DNA from: Rugosimonospora africana
GTDB lineage: Bacteria > Actinomycetota > Actinomycetes > Mycobacteriales > Micromonosporaceae
Direction: 5' to 3'
NCBI RefSeq assembly: GCF_016862975.1
Contig: NZ_BONZ01000026.1
Span: forward strand, 1-52,117
DNA: 52,117 bases
In this document: one piece after another, positions 32,572 through 39,820 of the stretch
Layout: each line of letters starts with the position of its first letter
Numbering within the stretch: the stretch's first letter is position 1
The notes under the pieces: generated by a model
What the model saw: the letters and a program-made list of their open reading frames with translations, nothing else
What the model was told of the DNA's origin: nothing
The model's database searches: none
Made by a program: the position numbers and the translations under genes

Positions 32572-32610
32572 CCTGACACGATAGCTCGAAAAGTGTCAGC
32601 CCTGACACTT
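32572..32610. promoter_or_regulatory. Probable TetR operator between MMPL and tetR genes
   Basis: AAGTGTCAGCCCTGACACTT (32591-32610) is a perfect 20-bp palindrome. An extra half-site CCTGACAC lies at 32572-32579. The site is central in the 152-bp divergent region. Confidence 0.72.
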
Positions 32611-32651
32611 GGGGTTGGACCTGGAATGACGACCGGGGGAATGATGACCGG

Positions 32652-33272
32652 GTGACTCAACCGGGGCGCCGCGAACAGCACAAGCTGGTGACACGCCAGG
32701 CGTTGCAGGACGCCGCGTTGCGGATGTTCGAGCAGCACGGGTACGCGGCGACGACGGTGCGCGACATCGCCACGGCGGCGGGCGTGACCGAGCGCACGTT
32801 CTTCCGGTACTTCCCGTCCAAGGAGGACCTGGTCCTCGGCGAGATCGTGGACCTGATCCCGGTACTCCAGGAGCAGGTGCGCGCACGCCCGGCGGGGGAG
32901 TCGCCGTACACCGCGGTGCTGCACGCGGTGCTGGCGATCGCGTGCCGGCGCGGTACCGGGCTGGGCATCATGTTCAGCGGTCCGCCCGCCCGCTTCCTGT
33001 CCCAGGCGACCCGGCCGGCCCAGTCGGTCCTGCGGGAACTGGAGGACGGCCTCGCTCAGGCCCTGCACACGCGGCTGAGCCCCGGGCCCGGCGACTCCGA
33101 CGGCGCTTCGCCGCGCCGGCCGTCGCTTGCCGCGTCGGTACTGGCGAGGGCGTGCGTCGCGGCGATGCGCAGCACCCTGATCGTGTACTCCGGCCTACCG
33201 GACCGGGAGAAGACCCTGGACAGGGCGCTGGAACTGTTGCGTGAGGCGTTCGCGGCCCTGCGCCAGGGTTGA
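32652..33272 (+). CDS. TetR-family transcriptional repressor of the MMPL transporter
   Basis: The 206-residue protein has the helix-turn-helix RQALQDAALRMFEQHGYAATTVRDIATAAGVTERTFFRYFPSKEDLVL at residues 15-62. This ERTFFRYF recognition helix is typical of the actinobacterial group with a TetR_C17-like or MftR-like C-terminal domain. GTG 32652 has AATGAT exactly six bases upstream, a weak leaderless-type arrangement. Divergent position and the 20-bp palindrome make it the likely repressor of the MMPL gene. Confidence 0.85.
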   Translation: MTQPGRREQHKLVTRQALQDAALRMFEQHGYAATTVRDIATAAGVTERTFFRYFPSKEDLVLGEIVDLIPVLQEQVRARPAGESPYTAVLHAVLAIACRRGTGLGIMFSGPPARFLSQATRPAQSVLRELEDGLAQALHTRLSPGPGDSDGASPRRPSLAASVLARACVAAMRSTLIVYSGLPDREKTLDRALELLREAFAALRQG

Positions 33273-33283
33273 CCGCGAGGGGT

Positions 33284-33339
33284 GCCGGGGCTGACCCGGT
33301 AGCGCGCCCGCGAGCGCGCCGGGGCTGACCGGCTAGCGC
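33284..33339 (+). repeat. 22-bp direct repeat pair in intergenic region
   Basis: GCCGGGGCTGACCCGGTAGCG (33284 on) recurs with two changes at 33318-33339, 34 bp apart. Between them GCGCGC-CCGCGA-GCGCGC can form a hairpin, which may end the tetR transcript. Confidence 0.55.
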
Positions 33340-33495
33340 TATTGCCGGCCCCGGCCGATTTGGTCTGACGTTTTCGGGGCCGGGCTCGGTCGCGCTCGCC
33401 GGCATAACTTCCGTCCGGAAATGCCGGTTTACCTGTATGACTTTGTGGCGTTATGCCGCTCGGTGGATCGGGTCGCCGGGCGGAGAGGACCGATA

Positions 33496-33732
33496 GTGGT
33501 ACTGATCTTTCTGCTCGGCATCGTGGTGGGCTCTCTGGCGGGCTGGTCGACCTCGCAGCGGATGGCGGGGTGGCGATCGTCGGGCGGCGGTGACGGCGCG
33601 ACCGAGGAGGGCTTCGTCGCCGGCCTGGTCGCCGGGTTCATCACGCTCCTGAAGGGTGCGGCTCTCATCGTTGCCGTCTTCGTCGTGCTGTTCGCGCTCG
33701 CGACCTTCATCGCGCCGCTGCCGCGCAAGTGA
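33496..33732 (+). CDS. Small two-TM membrane protein
   Basis: The 78-residue protein has a first hydrophobic segment VLIFLLGIVVGSLAGW at the very N-terminus, an Ser/Gly-rich loop, and a second segment GAALIVAVFVVLFALATFI near residues 52-71. It ends in a basic APLPRK. I chose GTG 33496 because GGAGAGG lies seven bases upstream. An ATG at 33421 is in frame but lacks a ribosome binding site. The family is unrecognised. It could be a membrane-stress or transport accessory peptide, but there is no evidence either way. Confidence 0.55.
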   Translation: MVLIFLLGIVVGSLAGWSTSQRMAGWRSSGGGDGATEEGFVAGLVAGFITLLKGAALIVAVFVVLFALATFIAPLPRK

Positions 33733-33805
33733 GTCCGGGCCGTACGGTCCACTATGGATGGTTGGGCGGTGGGTCCGCCGGGTCGGCCCGGTCTCTCCGG
33801 GTACA

Positions 33806-33822
33806 TTTGCTGGCACAGCAAA
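33806..33822. promoter_or_regulatory. Palindrome upstream of marR (probable operator)
   Basis: TTTGCTG-GCA-CAGCAAA is a perfect 7-3-7 inverted repeat located 20 bp before the MarR start codon. Confidence 0.65.
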
Positions 33823-33842
33823 CGATACGGAGAACGTCTCAT

Positions 33843-34331
33843 ATGGGTTCCAGAGCATCGGGCGAGCTGGACGCGGCGCGGCGCCGGCGGCGGACGGGCA
33901 CCGCCATCAAGGAATCGCTGCGCGAGTTGAGCATCCAGCTGTCTCTGCTCAACCACCAGGTCGGCGCCCGGCTGAATCTCAAGGACGTCGACCTGGACTG
34001 CCTCGAACTCATCAATCGCCACGGCGCGATGAGCCCGAGCGCCCTGGCCCGCCGCGCCGGGCTGCACCCGGCCACCATGACCGGCATCCTCGACCGGCTC
34101 GAACGCGGCGGCTGGATCGCCCGGGACCGGGCCACCGACGACCGGCGCGCGGTCATCGTCCGCAGCCTGCGCGACCGCAACGCGGAGCTGTACCGCCTGT
34201 ACGGCGGCATGAACTCGGCGATGGACCGGATCTGCGCCGGCTACACCGAGGATCAGCTCGACCTGCTCGCCGACTTCCTGCGCCGGGCGACCGAGGCGGG
34301 CAACGACGCGACCGGGGACCTGGCCGGCTGA
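33843..34331 (+). CDS. MarR-family transcriptional regulator
   Basis: The 162-residue protein has the winged helix DLDCLELINRHGAMSPSALARRAGLHPATMTGILDRLERGGWIARDRATDDRRAVIVRSL at residues 53-112, with the DRR salt-bridge signature of the MarR wing (D-x-R). The long basic N-terminus (ELDAARRRRRTGTAIKESLREL) is a dimerisation helix. GGAGAA precedes ATG 33843. It likely controls itself and the EthD-type gene 55 bp downstream through the palindrome at 33806. Confidence 0.85.
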   Translation: MGSRASGELDAARRRRRTGTAIKESLRELSIQLSLLNHQVGARLNLKDVDLDCLELINRHGAMSPSALARRAGLHPATMTGILDRLERGGWIARDRATDDRRAVIVRSLRDRNAELYRLYGGMNSAMDRICAGYTEDQLDLLADFLRRATEAGNDATGDLAG

Positions 34332-34386
34332 CGGTCGCCGGATGCGATCATTGTCGAAAAGCACACGATCCCTGTGGTGAGTCCAA

Positions 34387-34719
34387 ATGTTCACGTTGAT
34401 GACCGTCATCCGCAAGAAGCCGGATGTCACGACCGAGGATTTCCGGCACTTCATGGAGCACGAATACGGGCCGACCTACCAGGCGATGCCCGAGACCAGG
34501 TCGTACGTGCAGTTTTACCTGTCGGACCTGATGACCGACGGCGCGGAGCCGCCGATCGACGCGATTGTCCAGATCAGTTTTGAGTCCCAGGACGAGATGC
34601 GCAAGGCGCTGCAGACCGACGGTTACCGGAGGGCGCACGAGATGCGGACGCGGTACATGCGGGAAACGTCGGTCGGTATCCATTCGGCGGTCGTCGACGA
34701 GGTCGTCACGCTCGTCTGA
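34387..34719 (+). CDS. EthD-like dimeric alpha/beta-barrel protein
   Basis: The 110-residue protein matches the EthD/stress-response barrel pattern: MFTLMTVIRKKPDVTTEDFRHFMEHEYGPTYQAMP at the start, then IDAIVQISFESQDEMRKAL and a helical end. EthD-type proteins assist oxidative pathways or are small cyclases/monooxygenases without a cofactor. Only a weak GGTGAG precedes the ATG. It follows a MarR gene and may be its target. Its TGA stop is the first part of a tandem-repeat array (family B). Confidence 0.7.
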   Translation: MFTLMTVIRKKPDVTTEDFRHFMEHEYGPTYQAMPETRSYVQFYLSDLMTDGAEPPIDAIVQISFESQDEMRKALQTDGYRRAHEMRTRYMRETSVGIHSAVVDEVVTLV

Positions 34720-34876
34720 GCGCATCGTCTGAGCGCAGCCGGAGCCGGTTTGTGGCGGAGGCGAGCACAGACTCCGGCGCGTCGTCTGGGCGCAGCCGGA
34801 GCCGGTTTGTGGCGGAGGCGAGCACAGGCCCCGGCGCGTCGTCTGGGCGCAGCCGGAGCCGGTCTGTGGCGGAGCG
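34713..34876 (+). repeat. Family B tandem repeat, 57-bp units, array 1
   Basis: Two full units (from 34726 and 34783) and a truncated third (from 34840) share the core TGAGCGCAGCCGGAGCCGG followed by TTTGTGGCGGAGGCGAGCAC. A 13-bp duplication TCGTCTGAGCGCA (34712-34737) includes the EthD stop codon. The same core appears in array 2 at 51930. Confidence 0.9.
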
Positions 34877-34892
34877 CCCTTAACCTGGGACC

Positions 34893-35444
34893 GTGACTCC
34901 GCCGCCCCGGCCATCGAGGATCCTCGTCTACGGCGTCACCGGCTCGGGCAAGACGACGCTCGCCGCGCGGATCGGCGCCGGCCTTGGCCTGCCGTGGCAC
35001 TCGGTGGACGACCTCACCTGGGAACCGGGCTGGGTCGAGGTGCCGAAGGACGTCCAGCGTGCCCGGATCGCCGAGATCTGCGACGGTGCCGAGTGGGTAC
35101 TCGACGCCGGGTACAGCGGCTGGCTGGACATTCCGCTGGCCGCCGCCGACCTGGTGGTGTGTCTCGACTTTCCCCGCTGGGTGTCGCTGCGGCGGCTGCT
35201 GTGGCGCACCGGTACGCGGGTGGTGGCCCGGACGCCGGTGTGCAACGGCAACCGTGAGTCGCTGCGGCAGGCGTTTTCCGGGGACTCCATCATCGTGTGG
35301 CACTTCCACAGCTTCGCGCGTAAGCGGCGGCGCATGCGCGAGTGGGCCGTGGGACCGTGGGGCGACAGGGTGGTGCTGCTGCGCTCCCCGAGGGCGGTGA
35401 CCCGGTGGCTGCGGGAGCTGGCCAATTCGACGCCGCCGGGTTAG
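34893..35444 (+). CDS. P-loop NTPase, adenylate-kinase/FlaR-like
   Basis: The 183-residue protein has a Walker A motif at residues 14-22 (GVTGSGKTTLAARIG). A substrate-side region HSVDDLTWEPGW follows, then a DADAGYSGW/ADLVVCLDFPRWVSLRRLLWRTGTR middle, and lid-like basic helices (ARKRRRMREWA). These proteins are annotated as topology modulation or adenylate-kinase-like, but their substrate is unknown. GTG 34893 is preceded by TAACCT-N6, a leaderless arrangement. The hairpin terminator begins within the stop codon. Confidence 0.78.
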   Translation: MTPPPRPSRILVYGVTGSGKTTLAARIGAGLGLPWHSVDDLTWEPGWVEVPKDVQRARIAEICDGAEWVLDAGYSGWLDIPLAAADLVVCLDFPRWVSLRRLLWRTGTRVVARTPVCNGNRESLRQAFSGDSIIVWHFHSFARKRRRMREWAVGPWGDRVVLLRSPRAVTRWLRELANSTPPG

Positions 35445-35487
35445 GCCGGGTCTCGAAGCACCTGCCGAGCACTTCGAGACCCGGCCT
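35443..35487 (+). terminator. 16-bp perfect hairpin starting in the stop codon
   Basis: AGGCCGGGTCTCGAAG (35443-35458) and its exact complement (35472-35487) flank a 13-base loop. The first two bases are part of the TAG stop of the NTPase gene. Confidence 0.82.
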
Positions 35488-35533
35488 GGGGCCACCCGGT
35501 GCCGGTCGCGCCGCGGTTCGCGATACTGGGCCG

Positions 35534-36379
35534 ATGGCAGCGAAGTCGATCGTGGTCACCGGCGCGTCCACCGGCATCGGTCGGGCCTGCGTAGACGAAC
35601 TGGTGCGCGGCGGCGCGCACGTCTGGGCGACGGTACGCGGCGACGCGGATGAGGAGGCGCTGCGCCGCGACCACGGGGAGCGGGTGAGCGTACTGCGGAT
35701 GGACCTGACCGATCTGGAGTCGGTACGGGCGGCCGGCGAGCGGGTGTGCGCGGCCGGGAGGCTGAACGGTCTGGTCAACAACGCCGGTGTGGCGGTGGCG
35801 TCCCCGCTGGAACACGTGCCGATCGACGCGTTCGCCCACCAGATACACGTCAACCTGATCGCTCAGCTCGCGGTGGCCCAGGCCATGCTGCCCGCCCTGC
35901 GGGACGCCGCCGAGCACAACGAGCGGTCGCGCATCGTGCTGGTGGGTTCGATCGCCGGGCGGGTCGCCAAGCCCATGCTCGGGCCCTACCACGCCTCGAA
36001 GTTCGGTCTCGTCGGCCTCGCCGAAACGCTGCGCGCCGAGTTGGCGCCCTGGGGGATCCGGGTGGCTCTCGTCGAACCCGGTGCGATCGTCAGCTCGATC
36101 TGGAGCCGGGCCGAGGAAGCCGGTGACCGGCTGCTCGACCGGATGCCGGAAGCCGGCCGGCAGCGCTACGCCGCCCAGATCGACGCGGCCCGTGCCAGCG
36201 CGCGGCGATCGGCCCGCCGGGGCCTGCCCGCGGCACGCGCCGCCGCGGTCATCGTCAAGGCGCTGACGTCCGGTAATCCGCGTCCCCGGTACCTGGTCGG
36301 GACCGATGCGCGCATCGGATCGGTGGTGGCCCGGCTGCCGTACCGGCTGCGGGACCGGCTCATCGCGGGGAGTCGGTAA
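35534..36379 (+). CDS. Short-chain dehydrogenase/reductase
   Basis: The 281-residue classical-type SDR has the NAD(P)-binding TGASTGIGRA at residues 9-18, NNAG near 83, the catalytic serine in VGSIAGRVA near 138, and YHASK near 150-154. The C-terminal extension (DRMPEAGRQRY...PRYLVGTDARIGSVVARLPYRLRDRLI) resembles the fatty-acyl/retinol dehydrogenase-like group that acts on hydrophobic alcohols. GATACT lies six bases before the ATG. The gene stands alone. Confidence 0.88.
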   Translation: MAAKSIVVTGASTGIGRACVDELVRGGAHVWATVRGDADEEALRRDHGERVSVLRMDLTDLESVRAAGERVCAAGRLNGLVNNAGVAVASPLEHVPIDAFAHQIHVNLIAQLAVAQAMLPALRDAAEHNERSRIVLVGSIAGRVAKPMLGPYHASKFGLVGLAETLRAELAPWGIRVALVEPGAIVSSIWSRAEEAGDRLLDRMPEAGRQRYAAQIDAARASARRSARRGLPAARAAAVIVKALTSGNPRPRYLVGTDARIGSVVARLPYRLRDRLIAGSR

Positions 36380-36528
36380 CTCAGTGTGACCCGTTGGCGA
36401 CGGCGTGTGGGTGGATCGAGGGCGCCCGGCCGCCGCCCAGGGACGCGTGTCGCGGCCACGTAGAGTGGGGCAGCGCCGCCGCCGCCCGGGCGCGACCAGC
36501 CGATCGTCGATGCGGAGGATTCACGCAC

Positions 36529-37806
36529 ATGCCCGTACCCCGCCAGGAGTCAGCCCGTCCGCGTCGAGCCCGGATCCGGCCGTCATGGCCGGCGTGGGCG
36601 GCGGTGGTGGCTTGCCTGGCCGCCGTCTCCGGCTGCGGGTCCGCCCCGGCGGGCGGCGCGGGCTCGGCGAGTTGGGTGTCCGGTAGCGCCCAACCGCGTC
36701 CCAGTGCGTCCCCTCTGTCCCCGTCGGCGAAGCCCAGCGCCGGTGCCAGCGCCGGTGCCGGTGCCGACACCTGCGTCGGGTCCACGCTGAGCCGGCTCAG
36801 CGTTCAGGAACAGGCCGGGCAGGTGTTGATGATCGGTACGCCGATCACCGGCCCGACGGCCCTGGAGGACACGATGCGCCAGTACCACCTCGGCTCGGTC
36901 TTCCTCTCCGGCCACGCTCCGCTGGCGGCGTCGGCGGTCACCCAGTCCATCAAGTCGCTGCAGAGCACCGCGCGGGCGGCCGGCGACCTTCCGGTGCACG
37001 TCGCGCTCGACCAGGAGGGCGGCGAGGTGCAGAGCCTGCGGGGCAGCGACTTCCCGGCGATCCCGTCCGCCGTCGCGCAGGGCAAGCTGAGCACGACGGC
37101 GCTGCGCGGCCAGACCACCGACTGGGCGAAGCGCCTCGCACACGTCGGGGTGACGCTCGACCTCGCCCCGGTCGCGGACACCGTGCCCGCCGGTACCGCG
37201 GACTCCAACCCGCCGATCGGCGAACTCGACCGGCAGTACGGGTCGACGCCGAGCGGGGTCGCCCAGGACGTCAGCACCGTCGTCACGGCCGTGCAGTCCG
37301 CCGGGGTCCTGACCACCCTCAAGCACTTTCCCGGCCTGGGCCGGGTCACCGCCAACACGGACACGTCCACCCACGCGGTCGACAACAAGACGACCGCCAC
37401 GGACTCGTTCCTCGAGCCGTTCACGAGCGGCATCCGCGCCGGTACCGCCGCAGTGATGATCTCCTCGGCGTCGTACCCGAAGCTGGACTCGCACGCGATC
37501 GCGCCGTTCTCCAGCGCCATCGTGACCGGGCTGCTGCGCCAGCGGCTCGGCTTCACCGGGCTGATCATCTCCGACGACCTCGGCGCGGCGGTGGCGCCGA
37601 GCGCCGTCCCCGTCGGGCAGCGCGCGGTGCGCTTCCTCCAGGCCGGGGGTGACGTCGTGCTGACGGTCAAGACCAGCGACGCTGGCCCGATGGAGGACGC
37701 GCTGGTCACCGCCGCGAAGGGCTCCGCCACGTTTGCCGCGCGGCTGCACGACGCGGCCCGTCACGTGATCGCGAGCAAGGTCCGGGCCGGGCTGGTGGAC
37801 TGCTAG
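36529..37806 (+). CDS. Secreted lipoprotein GH3 beta-N-acetylhexosaminidase (LpqI/NagZ-like)
   Basis: The 425-residue lipoprotein has a basic start, a hydrophobic stretch and the lipobox VSGC (cysteine near residue 36), then a Ser/Pro/Ala-rich spacer to about 80. The GH3 catalytic domain follows: LSVQEQAGQVLMIG near 89, VALDQEGGEVQSL near 157, LKHFPGLGRVTANTDTSTH near 264-282 (the NagZ-type general acid/base His is probably that of STH), and LIISDDLGAA near 345 with the nucleophile Asp. It should remove GlcNAc from wall fragments for recycling. The usual KHFPGHG has Leu for the second His. GGAGGA precedes the ATG. Confidence 0.88.
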   Translation: MPVPRQESARPRRARIRPSWPAWAAVVACLAAVSGCGSAPAGGAGSASWVSGSAQPRPSASPLSPSAKPSAGASAGAGADTCVGSTLSRLSVQEQAGQVLMIGTPITGPTALEDTMRQYHLGSVFLSGHAPLAASAVTQSIKSLQSTARAAGDLPVHVALDQEGGEVQSLRGSDFPAIPSAVAQGKLSTTALRGQTTDWAKRLAHVGVTLDLAPVADTVPAGTADSNPPIGELDRQYGSTPSGVAQDVSTVVTAVQSAGVLTTLKHFPGLGRVTANTDTSTHAVDNKTTATDSFLEPFTSGIRAGTAAVMISSASYPKLDSHAIAPFSSAIVTGLLRQRLGFTGLIISDDLGAAVAPSAVPVGQRAVRFLQAGGDVVLTVKTSDAGPMEDALVTAAKGSATFAARLHDAARHVIASKVRAGLVDC

Positions 37807-37862
37807 GCCAGCTGACGGCTCAGCTGACGGCCCACCAGTTGACGGCCCAGCGGACGGCTCAG
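37806..37862 (+). repeat. Short tandem repeat between GH3 and carbonic anhydrase genes
   Basis: Four imperfect copies of a 13-bp unit (CAGCTGACGGCTC and variants) fill the gap between the convergent stops. The last overlaps the end of the carbonic anhydrase gene. Confidence 0.65.
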
Positions 37863-38512
37863 CCGCCGGATCGGGGGCGCGGCACCGGCGCGCCACCCAC
37901 GACGTCGCCGACCACGTCGACCTGGCCGTCGGCCAGCCGGTAGTACATCCCGACGACCGCGCAGCGGCCGGCCGCCACGGCGTCACCGGTGGCCGTGCCG
38001 GGGCGGGCCACCGCCGCGACGGTGCGCTCGACGTGGATCCGGGTGATGCCCTCCTGATCCGTGACGCCGCGGGTGTGGGCGTTCGCGATGCTCGGCGTCA
38101 CCCCGTCGACGATGGCGGCGAGCCGCGGGTCGGGCTGATCGCCGGCCAGCGCGTCCCTGCCGGCCCGGATGCCGCCGCAGGCGTCGTGCCCGAGGACCAC
38201 CACGAGTGGCGTGCCGAGCACCGCCACCCCGTACTCGATGCTGGCTGTCACCTCCGGGCCGGCGACGTGCCCGGCGGTGCGGACCACGAACAGGTCGCCG
38301 AGGCCCCGGTCGAAGATGATCTCGGCGGCGAGGCGGGAGTCGGAGCAGCCGAACACGACGGCGAACGGCTGCTGCTCGAGCGCCACCGCGGCGCGGTGCT
38401 CGGCGTCCTGGTGGGGGTGGACGCGGGTACCGGTGACGAATCGCCGGTTTCCGGCGAGCAGTTCGTCCAGCGCCTGCGCGGGCGTACCGGGTCGGTGATC
38501 CAAGGCCGGCAT
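37859..38512 (-). CDS. Beta-class carbonic anhydrase
   Basis: The 217-residue cytoplasmic zinc enzyme interconverts CO2 and bicarbonate. The zinc ligands are visible: Cys in FGCSDSRLAAE near residue 56 (with the catalytic Asp-Arg dyad CSDSR), and His/Cys in LGHDACGGIRAG near 108-111. The order matches Mtb Rv3588c-like proteins, with SIEYGVAVLGTPLVVVLGH before the second motif. A long N-terminal reading from 38584 is possible, but ATG 38512 gives the standard start PALDHRPGTPAQALDELLAGNRRF. It converges with the GH3 gene. Confidence 0.9.
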   Translation of the reverse strand: MPALDHRPGTPAQALDELLAGNRRFVTGTRVHPHQDAEHRAAVALEQQPFAVVFGCSDSRLAAEIIFDRGLGDLFVVRTAGHVAGPEVTASIEYGVAVLGTPLVVVLGHDACGGIRAGRDALAGDQPDPRLAAIVDGVTPSIANAHTRGVTDQEGITRIHVERTVAAVARPGTATGDAVAAGRCAVVGMYYRLADGQVDVVGDVVGGAPVPRPRSGG

Positions 38513-38805
38513 GTGCTCGGTCCGTCCTTCCGGGGTTCGGATTCGTCTGCGCCCAACGGTACCGAGCCCCGGACTAGGAACCACACGCGATCATCTCTCG
38601 GGTATCCCGGAACACACCGCGGATCCGGCTCTCTCCGGCAGCGAGGTGAGCGCCGGGCGGCGAAGGCGGACCCGGGCCTGAGCCCGGGCCTTGGCCTGGG
38701 CGGTTTGTCGCCGTTGCGGCCCGCCTGCCGGTCCCGCCCGCCGCTGGAGTGCCCGGAGTGCTCCGTTCGATGATCGGCGCCTCCGCGCCTGTGCCATGGT
38801 CGGGT
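38513..38805. other. 293-bp divergent intergenic region
   Basis: This region lies between the divergent carbonic anhydrase and ligase genes. It must hold both promoters, but I see no convincing -35/-10 pair. CCCGGGC-CTGA-GCCCGGG (38671-38688) is a small perfect hairpin. No gene is visible. Confidence 0.5.
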
Positions 38806-39780
38806 ATGGGGGCAGGGTCGTTACCGCTGATCCGCCCCATGCTGGCCACCCTCGGCGAGGTGCCCGACCCGCCCGGCTGGGGGTACGAGTTCAAGTGGGA
38901 CGGCGTGCGCGCGGTCGTCTACCTCGACGCGGGGAAGCTGCGCGTCGCGTCCCGCAACGATCGGGACGTCACGCCGAGCTACCCGGAGCTGCGCACCCTG
39001 CTTGGCCGGTTTCCCAAGCGGCGGGTGGTGTTCGACGGCGAGATCCTGGCGCTCGACGACCGGGGCGTGCCGAGCTTCAGCCTTCTCCAGCAACGCATGC
39101 ACGTCCAGGCGCCCAGTGCGGGCCTGCTGGCGCGGGTACCGGTGCGCCTGTACCTGTTCGACGTACTGCACCTGGGCGGCCGGCCGGTCCTCGACGAGCC
39201 GTACGAGTGGCGGCGCGAGCAACTGGCGGAGCTCGGCCTGGACGACGGGGTGGCCACGACGCCGCCGTACTGGGCCGACGACGCCGGCCGGGATCTCCTG
39301 CGCGCCGCCGCCGACCTGGGACTGGAGGGTGTCGTCGCGAAGCGGCTCGACTCCGCGTACCGTCCCGGTGCCCGCTCCCGGGCCTGGATCAAGACTCCGC
39401 TCAACACGACGGTCGAGGTCGTCATCGCCGGCTGGAAGGCCGGCGGCGGGCGACGACAAGGAATGATCGGCTCACTGCTGCTGGGCGCGTACGACCGGGC
39501 CGGGACCCTGGCGTTCGTCGGGCACGTCGGCACCGGCTTCACCGGCGAGATGCTGCGCGACCTCGCCGGCGCGCTGCGCCCGCTGCACCGGTCCTCCTCG
39601 CCGTTCGCCGAGCAGGTGCCGCGTGAGCACGCCCGCGACGCGCACTGGGTCGAGCCCCGGTTGGTCGGCGAGGTCGCCTACCGCACGCTCACCCCGGACG
39701 GCCGCCTGCGGCACCCGTCCTGGCGCGGGCTGCGGCCCGACCGCGAGCCGGGGGAGGCCAGGCGGGACCTGCTCCGGTAG
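38806..39780 (+). CDS. Second ATP-dependent DNA ligase (stand-alone LigD-ligase-domain type)
   Basis: The 324-residue ligase has motif I in GYEFKWDGVRAVV (lysine near residue 27), SRNDRDVTPSYPELRTL, motif III LYLFDVLHLGG near 117, motif IV LEGVVAKRLDSAYRPG near 180, and motif V AWIKTPLNTTVEVVIAGW near 198. The OB fold ends with RTLTPDGRLRHPSWRGLRPDRE, as in LigD ligase domains. No polymerase or nuclease domain and no Ku gene is attached. ATG 38806 aligns its N-terminus with the LigC-like gene at 20437. An earlier ATG at 38770 is also in frame. Confidence 0.87.
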   Translation: MGAGSLPLIRPMLATLGEVPDPPGWGYEFKWDGVRAVVYLDAGKLRVASRNDRDVTPSYPELRTLLGRFPKRRVVFDGEILALDDRGVPSFSLLQQRMHVQAPSAGLLARVPVRLYLFDVLHLGGRPVLDEPYEWRREQLAELGLDDGVATTPPYWADDAGRDLLRAAADLGLEGVVAKRLDSAYRPGARSRAWIKTPLNTTVEVVIAGWKAGGGRRQGMIGSLLLGAYDRAGTLAFVGHVGTGFTGEMLRDLAGALRPLHRSSSPFAEQVPREHARDAHWVEPRLVGEVAYRTLTPDGRLRHPSWRGLRPDREPGEARRDLLR

Positions 39781-39820
39781 CCGACCCGAGCCGGCACCGC
39801 GGCCGCCGGCCGGCGCCGCC

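Noticed and set aside
29291-32608. A 1105-codon frame covering the MMPL and synthetase region
   Set aside because: It is a shadow frame of the MMPL gene with arginine- and glycine-rich, domain-free translation.
20437-39780. A non-homologous end-joining operon
   Set aside because: The two ligases are 18 kb apart and no Ku, polymerase or nuclease gene is present.
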